Origin: Lachnospiraceae bacterium UBA2860
Lineage (GTDB): Bacteria > Bacillota > Clostridia > Lachnospirales > Lachnospiraceae
Assembly (NCBI GenBank): GCA_002350625.1
Contig: DEFE01000053.1
Coordinates: 1 to 35,925 of the forward strand
DNA length: 35,925 nucleotides
Direction: 5' to 3'
Shown here in pieces: positions 31,836 to 35,925 of the stretch (the stretch's first letter is position 1; the number at the start of each line of letters is the position of its first letter). The notes beneath the pieces were generated by a model that had not been told where the DNA came from, searched no databases, and saw only the letters and a list, made by a program, of their open reading frames with translations. Position numbers and translations under genes: made by a program.

Positions 31836-33065
31836 AGAGAGCGCCTGAAGAAGGCGGTCCATATCCGGCGGGAGCTGAAGCGGCTCGCCGGCCGAGCGGA
31901 TCGCATTGGCCACATCCTTTAATCCGTTGCCCGTAACGAGAGAGACAACGGAGGCATCTCTTTCAATCAGCCCTTGCTCAAGGGCTTTTTTCAGTCCCGC
32001 GGTGCCGGTCGCGCCGGCCGGTTCGGCAAAGACGCCGGAGGTGCGGCCGACGAGACGCATGGCCGCAAGGATCTCCTCGTCGCTGACATTGACCGTGACG
32101 CCGTGCGATTCCTCAATGGCTTTCAGGGCCTTTACGGGATTGCGCGGAACGCCGACGGCGATAGAATCCGCGATCGTGTTCTCTTCCTGGGGCACCCAAT
32201 CGAGCGTATGGGCGGCGGCTGCGGTATTGATCGGGCAGCAGCCCTCGGCCTGCACGGAGATGAGGCGCGGGAGGCGGTCAAGAAGACCGGCCGCATAGAG
32301 ATCCTTGAAGCCTTTCCAGACGCCTGCGATCGTGCAGCCGTCTCCGACGGAGACCGCCACGTAGTCCGGCGCTTTGAAGGAGAGCTGCTCGCCGATCTCG
32401 AGGGAGACGGTTTTCTTGCCCTCCATGAGGTAGGGGTTGATGGCCGCATTTCTGTTGTACCAGCCGAAATGATCGATCGCTTCGGCGGACAGGCGGAAGG
32501 TGTCCTCATAGCTTCCTTCGACGAGGATGACCTTCGCTCCGAAGATCATGAGCTGTGCGACCTTTCCCTTGGGCGCGCGGGAGGGCACGAAGATAAAGGT
32601 CTTAAAACCGGCGCGGGCGGCGTTGCCGGCGAGGGAGCTCGCGGCGTTGCCGGTCGAAGAGCAGGCGATCGTCGTCTTGCCCGCCTCCTCGGCTTTCACG
32701 ACAGCCATGGCGGAGGCGCGGTCCTTCAGGGAGGCCGTCGGGTTCTGCCCGTCGTCTTTGATGTACAGAGGCCCGTTAAGACCGATCTCGCGGGCCAGAT
32801 GGTCCGCGCGGAGCAGCGGAGAGCCGCCGACGCGGAGCCGCGGCGTTTTGCCGATGCCTTCGACGGGAAGAAATTCCATGTACCGCCACATCGTGGGATC
32901 ACCCCGGTCCATCAGGTCATACTTGCTGACCTTGGAGCGGATGTAGTCGTAATCATATTCGATGTCAAGGATCCCGCCGCACTTCGGGCAGACGGTCGTC
33001 TCGGGATGCGCCTCGGTGACGGCGCCGCAGAGCGTGCATCTGGCGCCTGTGATCTGTCTGATCAT
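31830..33065 (-). CDS. Threonine-synthase-like fold-type II PLP enzyme
   Basis: The 411-residue protein has an N-terminal zinc-ribbon-like CxxC pair (C10/C13 and C26/C29) and the PLP lysine Lys114 in GQNPTASLKDRASAM, the threonine-synthase-type motif. Further on, CSSTGNAASSLAGNAARAG is the phosphate-binding region. Threonine synthases make threonine from O-phosphohomoserine, but the zinc ribbon plus this motif also occurs in paralogues with other lyase or beta-elimination activities. Given its position beside another PLP enzyme and ygfK/ygeY genes, a catabolic role (for example on a diamino acid) is possible. AAGGAGG lies five bases before the ATG and overlaps the stop codon of the preceding gene. 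No threonine-pathway genes (hom, thrB) are nearby. Confidence 0.8.
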   Translation of the reverse strand: MIRQITGARCTLCGAVTEAHPETTVCPKCGGILDIEYDYDYIRSKVSKYDLMDRGDPTMWRYMEFLPVEGIGKTPRLRVGGSPLLRADHLAREIGLNGPLYIKDDGQNPTASLKDRASAMAVVKAEEAGKTTIACSSTGNAASSLAGNAARAGFKTFIFVPSRAPKGKVAQLMIFGAKVILVEGSYEDTFRLSAEAIDHFGWYNRNAAINPYLMEGKKTVSLEIGEQLSFKAPDYVAVSVGDGCTIAGVWKGFKDLYAAGLLDRLPRLISVQAEGCCPINTAAAAHTLDWVPQEENTIADSIAVGVPRNPVKALKAIEESHGVTVNVSDEEILAAMRLVGRTSGVFAEPAGATGTAGLKKALEQGLIERDASVVSLVTGNGLKDVANAIRSAGEPLQLPPDMDRLLQALSS

Positions 33066-33075
33066 GTGAACCTCC

Positions 33076-34545
33076 TTACAGATTCTTAAGAAGTCCGGTA
33101 TCCTCGTTGAACTCGCGGATCAGGTCGTCGACACGCGCGGCGTCCGCCTTGGCGCTGTCCCAGGTGTGCTCCTGATCGTACCACAGCGCGTTCAGCTCGT
33201 CGCTCGTCTTGCCCTGCTGCTCGACCCAGGTGTAGTACTTGAGGTTGTGGATTCTCTTTCTCTCCGGATAGGTGAGCTCGAGCATGTTGTCCGTCTTCTC
33301 GCCGAGGATGTGGGTGTGGAAGTCGATTGCCGCCATCTCGCGCGTATACGGGCCGTCCGCATCCTGGAGCTCCTTGACGCGGGAGGCGTACATGACGGAG
33401 GAGTCGGTCATGACGGAGGCGACGACGTCGCGCTCGGTCAGCTCGTAGTACTTCGCCATCTTGATGGCGCAGAGCATGTTGGCGATGCCGGAAATGCCGA
33501 AGAGCGAAAGCGACTGGATCGTCTCCTCCGGGACCCCGACGCTTCTTAAGTAGGCCTGCCCCACCGGCTCGTTGAAGAGCCGCAATGTCTTCTGGGAGTC
33601 CTCGTCGTCGATGTCCACGATCAGATCCGTGTTCTTCACATTGTGGATCCACGGCACGTGCTTGTCGCCGATGCCCTCGATGCGGTGGGAGCCGAAGCCG
33701 TTGTCAAGCAGCGTCGGGCACTGCAGCGCCTCTCCGGTGCCGAGCTTTGCCGTCGGATAGACGTCTTTGATGCGGTCGCCGGAGGCCATGGTGCCCGCGG
33801 AGCCGGAGGTGAAGATCGCGCCGGCCAGACGCCCGTTCTCGCCCTTGATCTCTTCAAAGGCTTCCAGGATGGCGTTGCCGGTGACATTGTAGTGCCACAT
33901 GTAGTTTCCCATCTCCGCAAACTGATTGAAGATCATGCAGTCATCGCGAAGAGAGAGCTCGTTCGTCTTGTCGAAGATCTCCTTGACGTTGGACTCGGAG
34001 CCCGGCGTGGCGATGATCTCGCTCGCGACCGTCTTCAGCCAGTCAAACCGCTCGCGGCTCATACCCTCGGGAAGGATCGCGATCGAGTAGCAGCCGAGAA
34101 GCTTCGAGTTGAAGGCGCCGCCGCGGCAGTAGTTGCCGGTTGAGGGCCAGACGGCCTTCGAGAAGGAAGAGTCAAACTGGCCTGTGACGAGGGGCGGCAC
34201 GAGGCAGCCGAAAGAGGCGCCGACCTTGTGGCAGCCGGTCGGGAAATACTTGCCGACCATCAGCATGATCCTCGCCTTGACGCCTGTCAGCTCGCTCGGC
34301 AGAACAATGTAGTTCGGTCCTTTGAAGAGGCCGCCGAATTCCTTCTGCTCATTCTTCCAGGTGATGCGGAAGAGATTGAGCGGGTTGAAATCCCACAGGC
34401 CGACGTTCGTCAGCTTTTCCCTGATTTTTTCCGGAATTTCTTCCGGGTGCTGCATCTCGCGAAGCGTCGGGATGATGATGCCCTGTTCCCTGGCGCGTGC
34501 GATATTGTGTGCCCTGCCTTCCTTGGCGATGGTCAGATCGATCAT
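33076..34545 (-). CDS. Fold-type II PLP-dependent enzyme, probable lyase or thiolase
   Basis: The 489-residue protein belongs to the tryptophan-synthase-beta/cysteine-synthase fold but is longer than most. TGCHKVGASFG (Lys107) is the probable Schiff-base lysine, like the S/A-H-K motif of TrpB. WPSTGNYCRGGAFNSKLLG and TSGSAGTMASGDRIKD supply glycine-rich PLP-phosphate loops. I recognise it only as a PLP-dependent lyase/thiolase of Clostridia; the substrate is not known to me. AGGGAGG precedes its ATG. Its stop codon overlaps the ribosome-binding site of the threonine-synthase-like gene, so the two form an operon and may act in sequence on one substrate. It is divergent from the ygeY-like gene across a 195-base region with promoters for both. 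Confidence 0.85.
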   Translation of the reverse strand: MIDLTIAKEGRAHNIARAREQGIIIPTLREMQHPEEIPEKIREKLTNVGLWDFNPLNLFRITWKNEQKEFGGLFKGPNYIVLPSELTGVKARIMLMVGKYFPTGCHKVGASFGCLVPPLVTGQFDSSFSKAVWPSTGNYCRGGAFNSKLLGCYSIAILPEGMSRERFDWLKTVASEIIATPGSESNVKEIFDKTNELSLRDDCMIFNQFAEMGNYMWHYNVTGNAILEAFEEIKGENGRLAGAIFTSGSAGTMASGDRIKDVYPTAKLGTGEALQCPTLLDNGFGSHRIEGIGDKHVPWIHNVKNTDLIVDIDDEDSQKTLRLFNEPVGQAYLRSVGVPEETIQSLSLFGISGIANMLCAIKMAKYYELTERDVVASVMTDSSVMYASRVKELQDADGPYTREMAAIDFHTHILGEKTDNMLELTYPERKRIHNLKYYTWVEQQGKTSDELNALWYDQEHTWDSAKADAARVDDLIREFNEDTGLLKNL

Positions 34546-34616
34546 GTTGATATCCTCCCTTAAGAGAAATTTTGAACATCAGAAGCAGCTTTTGCTTTTC
34601 TGCCGCCATTATGAAA

Positions 34617-34645
34617 AGTGTATCATTATCATATGCTTAATGCAA
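34617..34645 (-). promoter_or_regulatory. Candidate promoter for the PLP-enzyme operon
   Basis: On the minus strand TTGCAT (34645-34640), a 17-base spacer and TACACT (34622-34617) are compatible with a promoter; both hexamers are only partial matches. The leader to the ATG at 34545 would be about 65 bases. The AT-rich segment between the hexamers (TATCATTATCAT on the plus strand) could hold an operator. Confidence 0.4.
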
Positions 34646-34654
34646 CCGGCGCTA

Positions 34655-34682
34655 TTGATTTTTGCCGGACAGATGCTATGAT
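34655..34682 (+). promoter_or_regulatory. Promoter for the YgeY-family hydrolase
   Basis: TTGATT (34655-34660), a 16-base spacer and TATGAT (34677-34682) with the TG extension at 34674-34675 form a likely promoter. Initiation near 34689 gives a leader of about 50 bases to the ATG at 34741, which has AAGGAGG upstream. Confidence 0.6.
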
Positions 34683-34740
34683 GAACTAAGATAAAATCGT
34701 CACTTTTTACAAAGCTTGCGCCAAACGAAGGAGGTTAGTG

Positions 34741-35925
34741 ATGACACCTGATTATCAAGCGATTCTCGCAGCTTCTGAGGCATACAAAAAGGATATGGTC
34801 GCCTTTCTGCGCAGCATGATCTCGTATCCGAGCGAGAGCTGTGAAGAGAAGGAAGTTACGGAATGCATCGCTTCCGAGATGGAGAAGCTCGGATTCGACA
34901 AAGTGGAGACGGACGGCCTCGGCAATGTCATCGGCTGGATCGGCGACGGCGACAAGATCATCGCGATCGACTCTCATATCGACACGGTCGGCATCGGAAA
35001 TATCGAGAACTGGACGGACGATCCCTACAAGGGCTACGAGACGGACGAGATCATCTACGGGCGCGGCAGCTCCGACCAGGAGGGCGGCATGGCGTCGGCC
35101 GTCTACGGCGCGAAGATCATGAAGGATCTCGGCCTCATCCCGGAGGGATACCGTCTCATGATCGTCGGCTCCGTCATGGAGGAGGACTGCGACGGCCTGT
35201 GCTGGCAGTACATCGTGAACAAGAGCGGGATCCGCCCCGAATTTGTCATCTCTACAGAGCCAACGGACGGCGGCATCTACAGAGGGCACAGAGGCCGCAT
35301 GGAGATCCGCGTGGACGTGCGCGGGACGAGCTGCCACGGCTCGGCTCCGGAGCGCGGCGACAATGCGATCTACAAGATGGCGGACATCATCTCCGACATC
35401 AGGGCCCTGAACAACAACGGCTGCGACGACAGCACGTCGATCAGAGGCCTCGTGAAGATGCTTGATCCGAAGTATAATCCCGAGCATTACGAGGACGCGC
35501 GCTTCCTCGGCAGGGGCACCTGCACGGTCTCGCAGATCTTCTATACGTCTCCGAGCCGCTGCGCGGTGGCGGACAGCTGCGCCATATCCGTCGACCGCCG
35601 CATGACAGCCGGCGAGACCTGGGACAGCTGCCTCGATGAAATCCGGAACCTTCCCGCCGTGAAGAAGTACGGCGAGGACGTCAAGGTCTCCATGTATATG
35701 TATGACCGCCCGAGCTGGAAGGGAACCGTCTATGAGACGGAGGCTTACTTCCCGACCTGGATCAACAAGGAGAGCGCAGCGCACGTGAAGGCGCTGATCG
35801 ACGCGCACAAGGCGCTCTTCGGCGAGAAGCGCATGTGCCCGAAGGGACAGGAGGCGCTGAGGGACCGCCCGCTCACGGACAAGTGGACATTTTCGACGAA
35901 CGGCGTCTCCATCCAGGGCCGCTAC
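34741..35925 (+). CDS. ygeY: YgeY-family selenium-metabolism-linked hydrolase (M20), 3' partial
   Basis: The frame stays open from 34741 to the window end, giving 395 residues and no stop, so the C terminus is missing. It is an M20-family metallohydrolase of the YgeY type. H79 and D81 (DSHIDTVG), D112 (GRGSSDQEGG), E147-E148 (VMEEDCDG) and E173 (STEPTD) are the expected zinc ligands and catalytic acid. M20 enzymes cleave amide or peptide bonds. YgeY lies with ygeW, ygeX, ygfK and ssnA in E. coli and purine-fermenting anaerobes and acts on a pathway intermediate, not on general peptides. It is divergent from the PLP-enzyme operon. AAGGAGG lies about six bases before the ATG. Genes beyond the edge may include the rest of the pathway. 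Confidence 0.9.
   Translation, partial: MTPDYQAILAASEAYKKDMVAFLRSMISYPSESCEEKEVTECIASEMEKLGFDKVETDGLGNVIGWIGDGDKIIAIDSHIDTVGIGNIENWTDDPYKGYETDEIIYGRGSSDQEGGMASAVYGAKIMKDLGLIPEGYRLMIVGSVMEEDCDGLCWQYIVNKSGIRPEFVISTEPTDGGIYRGHRGRMEIRVDVRGTSCHGSAPERGDNAIYKMADIISDIRALNNNGCDDSTSIRGLVKMLDPKYNPEHYEDARFLGRGTCTVSQIFYTSPSRCAVADSCAISVDRRMTAGETWDSCLDEIRNLPAVKKYGEDVKVSMYMYDRPSWKGTVYETEAYFPTWINKESAAHVKALIDAHKALFGEKRMCPKGQEALRDRPLTDKWTFSTNGVSIQGRY

Noticed and set aside
1..35925. CRISPR arrays, insertion sequences, phage genes or integration sites
   Set aside because: I saw no regularly spaced repeats with unique spacers, no transposase or integrase motifs, and no direct repeats at the tRNA end that would mark an inserted element.

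Overview
The window looks like a chromosome segment from a moderately GC-rich anaerobic Firmicute, most likely class Clostridia and plausibly Lachnospiraceae. The grounds are strong AGGAGG ribosome-binding sites, a class II galT, a single-chain PurL of about 1255 residues, a fused Memo/AMMECR1 protein with its radical SAM partner, and ssnA/ygfK/ygeY-family genes. No rRNA, CRISPR array, transposase, integrase or phage gene is visible. The taxonomy is inferred from gene content only.

Layout, left to right. Bases 1-7314 hold the end of a low-molecular-weight phosphatase, an RlmI-like 23S rRNA methyltransferase, a minus-strand operon (xpt, a UDP-sugar pyrophosphorylase, a NYN/LOTUS protein) and a plus-strand XPD/DinG-like helicase with an N-terminal PD-(D/E)XK nuclease-like domain. 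Bases 7315-13892 hold purL, an elongator-type tRNA-Met(CAU), a small conserved-looking protein and the AmmeMemoRadiSam pair. Bases 13920-22896 hold a soluble sugar-binding-protein-like diguanylate cyclase, a secreted five-SH3b protein, a small GNAT protein, galT, a PcrA/UvrD helicase, a Nudix-Maf fusion and a flavodoxin. Bases 22880-24676 hold mgtE behind a long leader that ends in an intrinsic terminator, which suggests an attenuation switch.

From 24719 to the right edge the genes belong to a selenium- or purine-catabolism-linked set: SsnA aminohydrolase, YgfK (large flavin/Fe-S oxidoreductase), an AMP-forming acyl-CoA ligase overlapping an E2/CAT-fold acyltransferase-like gene, then on the minus strand a threonine-synthase-like and a second fold-type II PLP enzyme, and divergently a YgeY-family M20 hydrolase cut by the window end. 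SsnA, YgfK and YgeY are known companions in Escherichia coli and in gut anaerobes that ferment purines. The acyl ligase/acyltransferase pair and the two PLP enzymes are not part of the E. coli arrangement and are the best candidates here for undescribed biochemistry. Purine metabolism recurs across the window (xpt salvage, purL synthesis, ssnA/ygfK/ygeY catabolism), but these genes are in separate transcription units.

Most assignments rest on recognisable motifs and full-length family similarity judged by eye. Promoters, leaders and start sites are read from sequence and are predictions.
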